Both the position numbers and the translations under genes were made by a program. Under the pieces are notes generated by a model. It ran no database searches and was not told where the DNA came from. It worked only from the letters and a program-made list of their open reading frames with translations. A stretch of 64,000 nucleotides of DNA from Paraconiothyrium sp. Pb-2020 (lineage: Eukaryota > Ascomycota > Dothideomycetes > Pleosporales > Didymosphaeriaceae): contig JAJUBI010000005.1 of assembly GCA_022419385.1 (NCBI GenBank), positions 2,356,001-2,420,000 of the forward strand. Direction: 5' to 3'. This document shows positions 36,107 to 45,909 of the stretch, in pieces (the stretch's first letter is position 1; each line of letters opens with the position of its first letter).

Positions 36107-36335
36107 GACTAGGGCTATGAAATGGACAACTTATAACCTTGATAAGCATCTGAAGAATGGGTACCACTCTCGATTGAATGCTCTTCGCCGGAGTGTCTCA
36201 ACACTCACCATTACTGCTCTTGATTGTCCGCTCTGTGATATCTCGGTACAGAAGAGCGAGTTCATTTGACACGTCAAAGCGACGCACCGAAGCGAATTAT
36301 GGGTGTCCGACGACACAACAGAACAAGATGACTGA
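36042..36335 (+). pseudogene. Decayed C2H2 zinc-finger tail
   Basis: In the frame beginning at the acceptor at 36042, the DNA reads as two Cys2-type knuckles: TCPLCQLD followed by HLKNGYH, then DCPLCDISVQKSEFI, an in-frame TGA (36267-36269), HVKATH. The TGA replaces a position where CGA (Arg) would give an ordinary finger; it is a single C-to-T change. The frame closes at 36335. It overlaps exon 5 of the preceding gene in a different phase, so it is either the original C-terminus of that protein lost through a frame slip or a separate relic. By itself it has no start codon. Confidence 0.5.
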
Positions 36336-36732
36336 GGCATGGCTGATCCATAACATTCGAAAAAATTATTGCCAGTATCATTGCTATACATATATTCATG
36401 AGATAGAATCGGTGGTATGGGGGACGCCGCTTTGCAGCGCTTTGAAGGGTTGCACGGGGTGTCGCTCCGACAGGTCTAACAACGACCCCAGAAACCTTTC
36501 GTACGTGCAAGATTCTTAGCAGCAGATAGAGAGCATATATCGAGTATCTGAAAATAAAAAGGCTCGATTTCGTGCCCTCCCTCCAAAGGGTGAAATTGCG
36601 TACACCTACGGTGCTTCAGACCTGGGTGTGATGTGATAACCTATATTCGACGAAGAGCCGACGGAGCAACCACTGCAGCTCCTGTTCGAACGAAGCTTAG
36701 AGAAGAGATGGACCAGTGAGCATGACATCCAC
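36336..36732. other. Intergenic, possible 3' exon of the minus-strand gene
   Basis: Mostly featureless. A strong donor (GTAAGT, minus strand) overlaps the stop codon of the 36.7-37.3 kb gene, so a further small exon could lie here. Confidence 0.4.
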
Positions 36733-37261
36733 TTACATGGCAACCCAGGACTTAATAAACTCCGCTCGTTCCTCGGCATTGCTCTCGGTCTCTCCCTCGT
36801 CGCGGTTGCATTCGATGACAACATCTTCCGGTAGTCTTGCCATTCAGGGGCTCCTTACGGCTACCCCCTTGCGCTTCGCCCAGTGACTCCATATCCAACT
36901 CTTCTTCATCTTCTCCATCCACGTTATCCTGGGATTCTTCGCGAACCTTTGCCAGCTCATTGAGGTTGGTGCGTACGCCAGTATCAGGGACTGTGATGCT
37001 ATGTGGAAGCTCTTGTTGCTTTTGTATGGCACTTGGAAGTTCACCTCGTCCGTGTCTACTATGTAATGCCCGTGTACTCAGATCTCTTATCGAAGACATC
37101 TGTTTCAATATGGCCCCTTCAGCTTCTTTCCTGAGACGTGTTCTGATGGTCTTGCGGGCTATTTTCCTGTTGTACAGCACAGTGTCCAGTTGCTTGAGGA
37201 CACCCGTATGTCTCCCGGCCATCAGACGATGAGACTTGTCTTTCTCTGGTTCTATCAACAT
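36733..37261 (-). CDS. Hypothetical charged protein (158 aa)
   Basis: No family recognised. Model complement(join(36733..36835, 36888..37261)), with a 52-nt intron whose donor is GTCACT (not ideal) and acceptor GGCAAG. Without splicing, the frame continues into a low-quality Arg-rich tail, whereas the spliced frame gives an acidic C-terminus ending ERAEFIKSWVAM. The N-terminal half is basic and helical (RKIARKTIRTRLRKEAEG); the second half is acidic (GEDEEELDME). A canonical donor GTAAGT overlaps the TAA, so the protein may be longer. It is divergently paired with the TMEM14 gene, only 149 bp apart, which supports it being a real gene. Confidence 0.5.
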
Positions 37262-37410
37262 TTATATTAGGATGCTGGGTATCATGCGATCTCGCCGTCG
37301 CTCCATGAGAAAGACCGAGGCACGTGTCGCTGACTAACGCAACTCCCCCCTAGCAGCCTTGACAACCATCTCCTTCGCTATTGCATCAACAATCCATCTG
37401 ACCATACAAA
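37262..37410. promoter_or_regulatory. 149-bp divergent promoter
   Basis: Short spacer between the starts of two opposing genes. It must hold both transcription starts; no specific motif could be assigned. Confidence 0.4.
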
Positions 37411-37841
37411 ATGGCTGAACACCCGTCCTTCACGCTCGCTGGTCTCCGTAAGTAAGCCGCTGCACATGAGTTTCGGCATATTGACAGCCGGCGCAGTCTC
37501 GGTGGGCGGAACAGCCGGTTACCTCCGCACACGCTCAACACCGTCGCTCGTTGCAGGTCTCGTGCTAGGTGCATCATACGGTTATTCTGGTAGGTCATTT
37601 CCCATGGAAAGACTCTCGCACAGACCTTACTGAAAATGTTCCAGGTTACCTAATTAAAGAGAACAAGGACTACGGCACAGAGCTTGCGCTTGCGAATAGC
37701 GTGGTTCTGCTCGGATCAGCAATTCCAAGGATCATCAAGACTGGAGGCCGGGCACCTGTACCGCTAGCACTCGGTGCTACGGGTTTACTTGCGAGCTACT
37801 ATTACCAGAAGAAGGTGCGAGAGTTCAGGTACGGTGTATGA
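37411..37841 (+). CDS. TMEM14-family small membrane protein (108 aa)
   Basis: TMEM14 (UPF0136) family: four short hydrophobic helices, found in mitochondrial or other internal membranes; animal TMEM14C is linked to porphyrin import. Model join(37411..37447, 37497..37589, 37645..37841). The start MAEHPSFTLAGL joins to LSVGGTAGYLRTRSTPSL; I chose the acceptor at 37496 (49-nt intron) because it gives the family's exact spacing. An alternative acceptor at 37487 would insert three residues and needs a 40-nt intron. Later motifs are SLVAGLVLGASYGYSGYLI, KDYGTELALANSVVLLGSAI and PVPLALGATGLL. Length is normal for the family. Function in fungi is unknown. Confidence 0.88.
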
Positions 37842-39047
37842 GCACTGCCCAGAAGGCGTCCCTTGTAAGATAGTGTACGATAATTCGAGTTGGCCGACCT
37901 CGCGTTTCGACATTGGCATCGAATGTGCAGAGGTACAAATCTAAAGCGAATCTCCTCTATAACCTTTGGATTTTTTCCGTCTCTCGGTAACCCTGCTCCC
38001 TGCTTTTATCCGATGCTCGCCGACCAACGTCGGGCTTGCCTCCGGGATGCACAGACCGCGCCAATGCTGCTGTTTGTACCTGGGCCTCCAGCGCTTCACT
38101 ATTGCAGGAAGAATTGTTGCAGCTGGTTGTTATTGCTCACCTGCAATGTGCTTAGTGCCAAGTAGCCGCGTTCCGAAGTGGCACCGCGAAAAGTTGTTAC
38201 CGCGATGCCGATCCACGAACCACAAATGCCGTCTGGGAGATCCTCGTCAAGACGGAAGCTTTAGCGCAAGACAGCTTGTTCAGAACAACCAAAAGGAGCC
38301 ACAGGCGAACCAAGCAACAATTTTGGAGCCGATGGGAAATGAGCAGGTGTACCCTCGTGATCACCCGCAATCGATCGCACACGCTGCGCGGATCCGCATC
38401 GATTCTTCTGATGATGTTCACCATGGTCGCGAGTCATGATTGATATGGGGTCAACATAGAGTTTCGACCACGGCGTCGGTGCCTGCACTGCCAGATGAGG
38501 GCGGTCCGCATTAACGCCTGAGCGTAGCATCGAAAGGTCAGAGCAGACAGATCTTAAAACGCCATTGTGCCCAAAACGGGTGACGTGCAAGGTACGCAAC
38601 TCGACATGGAAGGGCACGGGCGATCTTATACATCTTGACAGCGCTATCCTCGCCGACAACATGGTAATACTGCTCTATTCCATGCGATCATCAACCATGC
38701 CTGTCATCTCAAATTCTGTCGGGCGATCGGACATGCTGAAAGAAAGCTACGATTCGTTCTCTAGCAAGATCCGATGTATTGGACCTCGGCTCCTTTTCGA
38801 TCAAAGCTGCAGAATAATAGAGGTATAGACAGGGCTCGCAAACTCTCTGCGTTCTGCTGCTGCCTCTTACGTCTCTACATGGCGAAAGGGGCTTGCTGAG
38901 CCAATCGCGCCACACTGCCGAGTAACTCAGCCCGGAGATATAAGGGTACAAAGCAGTCGTGGTCCACAACGCTCGAATGCCCCTATTCGAGACATTTCCC
39001 CGTTACCTCAAACTTGCAGTCACTCTTTACACATCAGCAAAGCAACA
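37842..39047. other. Intergenic, no supported gene
   Basis: Short frames on both strands, none longer than about 157 codons and none with motifs. The upstream region of the rhodopsin-domain gene occupies the right end. Confidence 0.5.
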
Positions 39048-40314
39048 ATGGGTATCGGACATCGTGCCACCGAACTCATTCAGGTACGCTTGTAGGACCG
39101 AGTCACCTCGAGCTTGACTAACAGGCGGTTTTAGATTGAGGGGTTCTTCCTCGCTATAGCATGGATAGCTGTAGCCTTACGACTCTATGTGCGCACGTTC
39201 ATTGTCAGAGCCTTTGGCTGGGACGACGGGTGGATGCTCTTCGCTCAGCTCATGCACACCATGAATTCGACTTGTGCCATTGGTGGTGCGCTCACTGGCA
39301 CTGGCAGACTCACAAAAGACCTCACCCCCGGTAGCATGATGAAGGCTTTGAGGGTATGTCGCGCATTCCTGTACATTTGCCGAGGACGAGTCCGCACTAA
39401 CTGTCATTTCCAGTTCTGGTGGGTCTGTTACTTTGCGTACTGCCTATGCATGATAGGTGCCAAAGTTTCTGTTGGCTTGTCACTGCTCCGTTATACGCCC
39501 ATCACCCAGAAAGCGTTTCGCCGCATCACATACACCGTGGTATACACAAGCGTCGTTATGGGTCTCATCTACGGCCTCCTCGCAATGTTCCAGTGCACGC
39601 CTGTTCCCTTCTTCTGGACCAGAGCGCTTGGGGACACAAATGGTAAATGCATCAGCATGGACGTCATCATAGCTTTCACATATGTGATGTCGGCTATTTT
39701 TGCAGTTTGCGACTTTAGCTTCGCGCTCCTTCCAATCTTTCTCATCAAGGGATTGAATATGAGTCGAAACCAGAAGTTCGCTCTCATTCCCATTTTGAGC
39801 ATGGCATGCATGTGAGTAACCTTAACTTTCAATATCTCGAACTACCACTGATCGTGTCGACAGTGCAAGCTCAGCAGTCATTGTTCGCTTGGCCTACGTA
39901 CCAACCTTTAGGGATCCCGAATTTCTGTATGCCACCGTACCCATTGCCATTTGGTCCGAAATCGAGATGAGTCTTGCTATCACCGCTGGCTCGCTTCCCA
40001 CCTTGCGCCCACTGTATCGAGTCGCCGCCAGGAAGTTCAGTTTGAAGAGTAGCTTCTTTAGCGCACGCAATTCTGGTCCTGCCTCCAGAACAACCGTGAA
40101 TATTGGCGGTTCCGGACTCAGACTTGGCTCTGCAATTAGTAGAAAGGAGTCTGACTATGCTTCTTGTGGGGAGTCTGAGCGCAAGATTGTCAATGCGGAG
40201 AACGAGGAGTTTGTGCTTGAGGACCGGAGACCCGTGACAGGGGGAAAATTCATGGATATCAACAAAGAGATTCATGTTCAGGTTGACTATGAGGATGGCA
40301 ATAAGGCCTATTAA
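39048..40314 (+). CDS. Rhodopsin-domain (SAT4/Pth11-like) integral membrane protein, 367 aa
   Basis: Member of the large fungal rhodopsin-domain family of seven-helix membrane proteins, some GPCR-like. Model join(39048..39083, 39135..39353, 39414..39811, 39864..40314). The 60-nt second intron keeps the frame open but has GTATGT...CAG and removes a poor segment. Landmarks: LRLYVRTFIVRAFGWDDGWML (family hallmark R...GWDD, positions before and after helix 1), FWWVCYFAYCLCMIGAKVSVGLSLLR, FQCTPVPFFW (with the conserved Cys-Pro), DVIIAFTYVMSAIFAVCDF, LLPIFLIKGL, and SEIEMSLAITAGSLPTLRPL closing the domain. The C-terminal tail is Ser-rich, then acidic. Only 12 residues precede helix 1, shorter than usual. 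Ligand unknown. A repeat begins 42 bp after the stop. Confidence 0.9.
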
Positions 40315-41002
40315 CATCTTTATGTGGGTCCAAAATGCTGACGAAACAACGATCGCTATACAATCTTTAATACATGACTTTGCTTACGCCCAAATTGCTT
40401 CACTTTTCCGCATACGTTGGACCTTCCAGGCATATAGCCTGAATCTGCTAGACCAATGAGGAGCTGGTATGCCTATGGTTTGTTATTGTTTGACGGTCTC
40501 AGTCAATTCAGGTTGTCAACTGCTTCACTAAGATAAATGGGACGTTTCTGCAATCTTGCATCTATAGGACCAGTTCGAGCAAGGTGACAAGAGTATTTCC
40601 GCTTCCAAAAATTGCATAGACGAGGTAGGATGGAGCATCTCAGAATCCCTTCACCGAGTAAACATGCAGAGGCGGACAGCAAGAAGCTATCAAAACTGCG
40701 ACCGAGAACAAGGAGTGTATACCAAGGACAAGTCATGATGAAGTGCAAGTGGACGGTTAATTCGAGGAATAGACGGGTGAGGCGGGCGGTGACCAGGACG
40801 ACGAATCATCCGATGGTTGTATGCTCCTTTCACCTACTCTCACACTTGCCCGCTTTCGGAACGGGACGAGCAAACAGACTAGCTCAACTTTTGCAGGACC
40901 TTCTTGAACGTTCACCTGACATCTCTGCTCCACTACCAATACCTTTACACCTCTCCGCAAGCTAGCTACACGGCTTCAAACAACCCGACAGCGGCTAACA
41001 CA
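40315..41002. other. Intergenic with repeat copy B
   Basis: Apart from the repeat at 40356-40521 it holds the upstream region of the histone-tail-mimic gene, whose last 100 bases are C-rich with CACCT/CCACTACC motifs typical of fungal leaders. No other gene is seen. Confidence 0.5.
40356..40521 (+). repeat. Dispersed repeat, copy B (~166 bp)
   Basis: Same-orientation partner of 33548-33705. It starts CTATACAATCTT and keeps CATGACTTTGCTTACGCCCA and TTCACTTTTCCGCATACGTT identical. It lies 42 bp downstream of the rhodopsin-domain gene stop, so it may be transcribed in the 3' UTR. Confidence 0.8.
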
Positions 41003-41633
41003 ATGGCTCGCACGAAACAAACGGCGTACAAGTCTGCAGGTGGGATCCCTGGACTCGTTAGACCTTCTCCCTTAGACAAGAACTCTCCTCGAGAGCGTCT
41101 CCGAGTCGCGGCAAGTAAGATTATTCGAGGAAATGCAGCAAAAGCTGACATGCAGGCCCAGAAACAATCATCAAAGACCGCACACAATAGAGAGCTCGAA
41201 GTACACGGGATATGTGAGCAATTGTTGAATAAAGTGGAAACCCTTGAGCAAGCGCTGGAAGTCAAGGGCGACGAATGCAGGAAGCTCGAAGAAACAGTGG
41301 AGGCTCACGAATAGAGAATCGAGGAACTCGTCGGCAAGGTTATTCATTCTTGAGAGAGGTTCACTTTCCGCACAGCAGGAGTCAGAAAATGCCGCGACGC
41401 CGATTCGACGAGGAACCGAGCAGATCACGCAACTCCAACGCGTGGTCGAGGAGCTTGAATTTGAGCTTGCAGAGGAGAAAAAGAAGAACAATGTCAACAA
41501 ACAGGCGCAAGAGCAGCTCGACAAGATTCAGGACCAGTGGTTCGGTATGGCGGGGCTCATGGGGGCACAGGGTAGCATTGGACCGATGGCAAGGGGCACA
41601 GTGAAGGAAGAGCCTATCGATCTTGATGGCTGA
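41003..41633 (+). CDS. Histone H3-tail mimic with coiled coil
   Basis: Small protein beginning MARTKQTAYKSAGG. Counting after Met, it equals the H3 tail at A1 R2 T3 K4 Q5 T6 A7, K9 S10, G12 G13, with R8 changed to Y and T11 to A; the histone fold is absent. Next comes a basic segment (RERLRVAASKIIRGNAAK), then a coiled coil (CEQLLNKVETLEQALEVKG...). A TAG at 41312-41314 ends the first frame at 103 aa. Downstream, 41376-41633 stays coding-like in another phase: TEQITQLQRVVEELEFELAE, and a C-terminus VKEEPIDLDG that matches a SUMO-acceptor consensus. Joining 41003..41296 to 41376..41633 (donor GTGGAG, weak) gives 183 aa. Alternatively the TAG is a nonsense mutation in an exon reading on to 41338, followed by a 37-nt intron. 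Function is inferred only: a decoy or ligand for H3K4/K9 readers, writers or erasers in the nucleus. Confidence 0.65.
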
Positions 41634-42901
41634 GTGCGCTGGACGGCGCGAGCACACCTACTGCACAATCACCAATGGAGACCGAGATATTGTGAAGCAA
41701 TCTTGACAGCTGCTTTGTTCAGGCATAGCGCTCAAAGCTTCCGAAGGAAATTATGTAGCGTCGGACGGTGATATAGACTACATTTTAGTCGTGGTCAATG
41801 TTATGGTCACGCTGCTCCGGCTGTTCACGATGAATAGCTTCAGATATGATGCTTACAATCTTGTACGGTCTATATATTGTGCTGGGATCAGAACGAGATT
41901 CATGCACATGAGTATCGTCTGTGCACTAGCAGGACATGACTTGGAATACAAGCTTAGTACGAACAGTACCTTTGCCTTCCAATTGTTTCTCATCGTCACT
42001 TCGCACCGCACCTGTCCCTCCTTTCCAGTTACTATAGATGTTACGGTATTATCGTAAAGTGTTTGCTATAACACCATTGGAAGCGAGATTCGTCTCTAGA
42101 TTCCTCGCTTGCAAGCAACAGAAGGGTCTGTGAAGGCGATTTCGAGTTAGCTTCACTACAAATTGTCGCTCGGTCATACCCGCGTAATAATGCAAGAACG
42201 TTTTCATCAAGCGTAGATACAGTATCCTGTTATCTCCTTTCAATTGTCCACTCTTGTCAGTACCACTCATGCACCAACTCCATCCACAATCATACTAAAG
42301 TAGCAGCGAATCACGACGGAATATGAAAGGACTGCTCGCCAGTTTAGCAAAGATTGATGGTATTTGTAACGGTGGGTGAACGGGCACAGACCCAAGCACA
42401 CAGTTGGACAGTGAAGACTTCGATTTATGTAGCCATGGCGGATTCCGCTTGCTGATCAGCTCCTGGTAGGAGACCATGACTAGATATTAAGGAATCAGGT
42501 GAGCGACGCCTCGCAACGCGAACATGCTGGCGCTCGGCGACACTCATTCTAGAGCTATCGGATCTGGTAGTACGGTAAGTGACATGGTTGAGGGATGTGT
42601 CTGGGAAATGTGGGCGGAATGGTTCAATGTATCTTGGGAAGAGAACACGGCTGTCTTAGAGGCTGTTATCGGGCTCTCAGTCCTAGAGCCGAAAAAGGGT
42701 GCATTTTAGGATCCGAACGAGTGTGAGGGCAAAACGACGAGGGAGATTATCTGGCTCATGGTAAAGGTCATCCGAGATCAACCCTGAAGTAGAAGGTAGA
42801 CACGTAGCACTACTGTTGATGATCCGCTTGGCAAAAAGTCTTGAACCCGTGTTTTCAAATGATTACGACGCATTCTTGGTTACATGATACACTTACAATA
42901 T
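41634..42901. other. Intergenic, no supported gene
   Basis: AT-richer than its surroundings. Small frames only (the 61-codon frame at 42524-42709 has an ATG but no recognisable motif). Confidence 0.5.
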
Positions 42902-44108
42902 CTACGTTTCCCGTTTCTTTATCTGGGCCATGGTCGCTTTTCCCGCCCTGCTCTCATTTGAGCGCCCGATCTCATATGAGATCCACTCCCCAACTCCTGC
43001 TAATTTCTCGATATCGACACCGGTCTTCAGGCCCAGACTGTGCAAGCAGTGGATCAAGTCTTCGCTAGCAACGTTGCCCGTTGCCCCAGGGCTGAATGGA
43101 CAGCCGCCAAGACCTGCGACAGCGGCATCAAATGTTCGGATGCCATGCTCGAGCGAGACGAGCGTGTTGACTAAAGCCTGCCCGTACGTATCGTGGAAAT
43201 GTAGAGCTAGATCGTTCTTCTCGATTCCCGCTGCGCTGAGCGTCTTGAGGAGCTCCGCCGTCTTGGGTGCAGTGCCCATACCTGTAGTATCGGCTACCGA
43301 TATCTCGTCTGCACCCATCTCCAAGAGGCTCACGGCAAGTTCGGCAACTTTGTGCGGGTCGACGTTCGGTCCTTCATACGGGCAACCAAGAGCGACCGAG
43401 ATATACGCCCTTACATTGAGACCGACTTCCTTCGCGCGCGTCATAATCGGCTCGAACCTCTGCAGAGACTCTGCTATCGAACAGTTTGTGTTCTTTTGCG
43501 TGAATGTCTCGGTCGCCGCTGTGAATATAGATAGCTCATGCACGTTCGCTCCTGCTGCGGACCCGTCTGCGTCTACGTCTGCGGTCGCTTCGCTGCCTGG
43601 AGATGGTGGAGGCGTGGGATATCCACTTTGTCCTGCAGCCTTAGCTTCCCAGACCGACATGAAATTATTCAAGCCTTTGACGTTCGGGAGGAGCCATTGA
43701 TATGTGATTGAGTGCGGAGCAGCCGGCGGAGATGCGAGGACATGTTCGAGGATTTGAGACGAGTTAGCCATCTGATATGTGTCAGCTCATTCGCACATGC
43801 CTTTCTCGCAGATAGGAGGACGCGCCAGGTAGGGGGTTGGAATGAGATTGGAAACTACTGACCTGCGGTGTCCATTTGGGCGATACGAACGACCCTGCCT
43901 CGATTGTCCTCAAGCCGGTTTGTGCCAGCCTATTCACGAGCTCGATCTTGGTCGCAACTGGTATGCTCTGCTTCTCATTCTGTAGCCCGTCGCGTGGGCC
44001 AACCTCTACAATGCGGACGAAGTCGGATGACGCCGTCGCATACGTTCGTCGCAAAGGATATCGCGCAGCCAGACGCGCAGTGCGTAGGCAAGTAAATTTC
44101 GAAATCAT
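42902..44108 (-). CDS. Hydroxymethylglutaryl-CoA lyase, mitochondrial (371 aa)
   Basis: Cleaves HMG-CoA to acetyl-CoA and acetoacetate, the last step of leucine catabolism, in the mitochondrial matrix. Model complement(join(42902..43771, 43863..44108)); the 91-nt intron falls exactly between FVSPKWTPQ and MANSSQ. The first 25 residues are Arg/Ala-rich without acids, a good transit peptide. Active-site landmarks are VEVGPRDGLQNE (metal Asp, Arg), GCPYEG, DTTGMG, LHFHDTYGQ (metal His) and the signature GLGGCPFSPGATGN with the catalytic Cys. There is an unusual Pro/Ala/Asp-rich insert (around PTPPPSPGSEA) of about 30 residues between VWEAKAAG and HELSIFTA. The enzyme appears complete. Confidence 0.93.
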
Positions 44109-44536
44109 TGTCAGATATCCAAAGGCGTTGTAAGGAACGGTTAGGATGTGACGAAGGTGGTGTGAGCTTGCGCGGTTAGTTGCGGGGATTTTGCGGGGAG
44201 GCTTCGCCTCGGCTCGAAGCCCTGGACCGCTTGCTGTCCCTTGCTTGCTTTGCACATTGTCATCTCCGTCACGGTCTTGTAGTATTCGATTCGATCTCAG
44301 CATTGGTCTACAGGAGATGCTCTCGCAGCAATTGTGAGCATTGATACTAATCCGACGAGAATATCTCCCTTTCCATTGCCTCTCGGCAGATGTGCATATT
44401 TGCTGGTTTGGTGAACCGTCATCGCCATATTGAGTTAGCATTTGAGCATCTGTGAGGCTACCTTCTAGTCGCCCTATCATGCTCTAGGATACAATAGAGG
44501 AAGACGCGTTCTGGCGGGGTTTCTGGCTTATAGGCA
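44109..44536. other. Intergenic, HMG-CoA lyase upstream region
   Basis: The start-side flank of the lyase and the 3' flank of the next minus-strand gene. No gene is seen. Confidence 0.5.
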
Positions 44537-45453
44537 TCAATCACGCCTTTCCAGCTTTCCCGTCAAGTACTCCTCCCAATCCTCCTCTGAGGCACCTAGT
44601 AAACCCCCAACGTCTTCAAAGATTTTCACTTGGGGGTTCTGGTGGAAGAGCTCCGGTACGAAGAGGGTAAGCCGCGCTGACGCTGAGACCGCTCCTTCGG
44701 CAAGTCCGTCGAAAGCCTCTCTCAGCTTGCTTCCGATTCCAGAGATAAGTTGGAAGTCGAAGTTTCTGGTCCACCATCCCACCACGTTGACACAGAGCTT
44801 GAATCGCGTCGATTTATGCTGCGTGAGTATAGGCGCGAGGAGTTCGTTGAACTTCCACTCCGGGGTGTAATCTGCTAGGTCGATTCGGACTGTGAGCCCA
44901 CGCAGTTGGCAGTCCGTTGGTGTGGCTCCAGCGCCGAACACATTTATGGAAATGAATTTGACGAGATCGAGCAGGTCAAGCGCTTCTAGAAGGCATTTGT
45001 CACCCGAATGGGTACTTCCAGGGTACCACGAAGGCATCTCGATCATTTGGCCGATTCCGAGGTCATCGCTGCGGTTCTCGTAGTACCATTGGACTAATTC
45101 TGTGGAGACCTGAGGGTCTAGCGGGAGGAGGCTAACACAGAGATCATCATAGGGAGCATGAGTGGTGCGGCCGAATAGTAGTGCTGGGTACCAGACGCGG
45201 AGCCATTCGAGTAAGTCGTGCTCTTTAGCCCAGAAATGCGCGTACAGGTATGTGTTGATAGACTATTCACATATTCACTTCTAAATCCATGCTACCTTCG
45301 TCTGAAACTTGCTTTAGTTGGGGGTTGTAAGCAGAGAACCCATCCTTCGCATGAGCCCCGTCAACATGTCATGCAAAGGTGGCGCCTCGATACAGTAGGT
45401 ACAACACGTATGTCCGCATATCCTCTCATCTCCAATAGTGCCATATCTAACAT
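44537..45453 (-). CDS. Hypothetical protein, 5' end unresolved
   Basis: No family recognised. Working model complement(join(44537..45262, 45309..45344, 45394..45453)), 273 aa. The long exon is clearly protein-like (AHFWAKEHDLLEWLRVWYP, VQWYYENRSDDLG, KFKLCVNVVGWW-type stretches, LFVPELFHQNPQVKIFEDVG). The two short exons (36 and 60 nt) keep phase 0, but the donor GTTTCA of the second intron is weak. Codons upstream of the chosen ATG stay open to 45549 in the same frame and also look coding (FIAPADEHVVDTFW), so either another upstream exon exists or the gene has lost its start. No signal or membrane segment. Confidence 0.5.
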
Positions 45454-45909
45454 GATGAAAGTGGCGTCATTTGAGACCCAAAACGTGTCTACTACATGTT
45501 CATCAGCCGGCGCAATGAAAGAGACAGATGCATGTTCAGGTCGAGAACCTTAAGCAAGGTACCGCACCTTCTCATTATGAAGCATGAGACGGGCGGCGCG
45601 GTTCAGTCATAGATGATCAATCGTTCAAGATCGATTTCAAGAGCTGTAAAAACGGTCTTTGAATTCATGAGATTAGGAATAACTGGAACCGATGACCCTT
45701 AGAAATAATGCCTCTAACCAGTACACGATGGCTGGGGTTCGCTCGCGATTCTTGTACACTTGAAGGGTGCAAAGTTGCGGACTCTGGTCTGTAGGGTACC
45801 AATCGAAAATATGATCCGGATAATGATTTTGTTTGGGTTAGGGTTGAGATGTTTCCAGTTTCACTTAGCCCTTCTCTCGTTTACCTTGATCAAATAATTA
45901 CAATATCAG
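45454..45909. other. Intergenic, telomere-like motif
   Basis: Open codons continue from the previous gene up to 45549. A GGGTTAGGGTTG motif lies at about 45835-45846. Nothing else is seen. Confidence 0.45.

Noticed and set aside
37448..37487. 40-nt intron for the TMEM14 gene
   Set aside because: The 49-nt alternative gives the exact family spacing and a normal intron size.
41003..41045. A true histone H3 gene
   Set aside because: Similarity stops after the first 13 residues; nothing of the histone fold follows.
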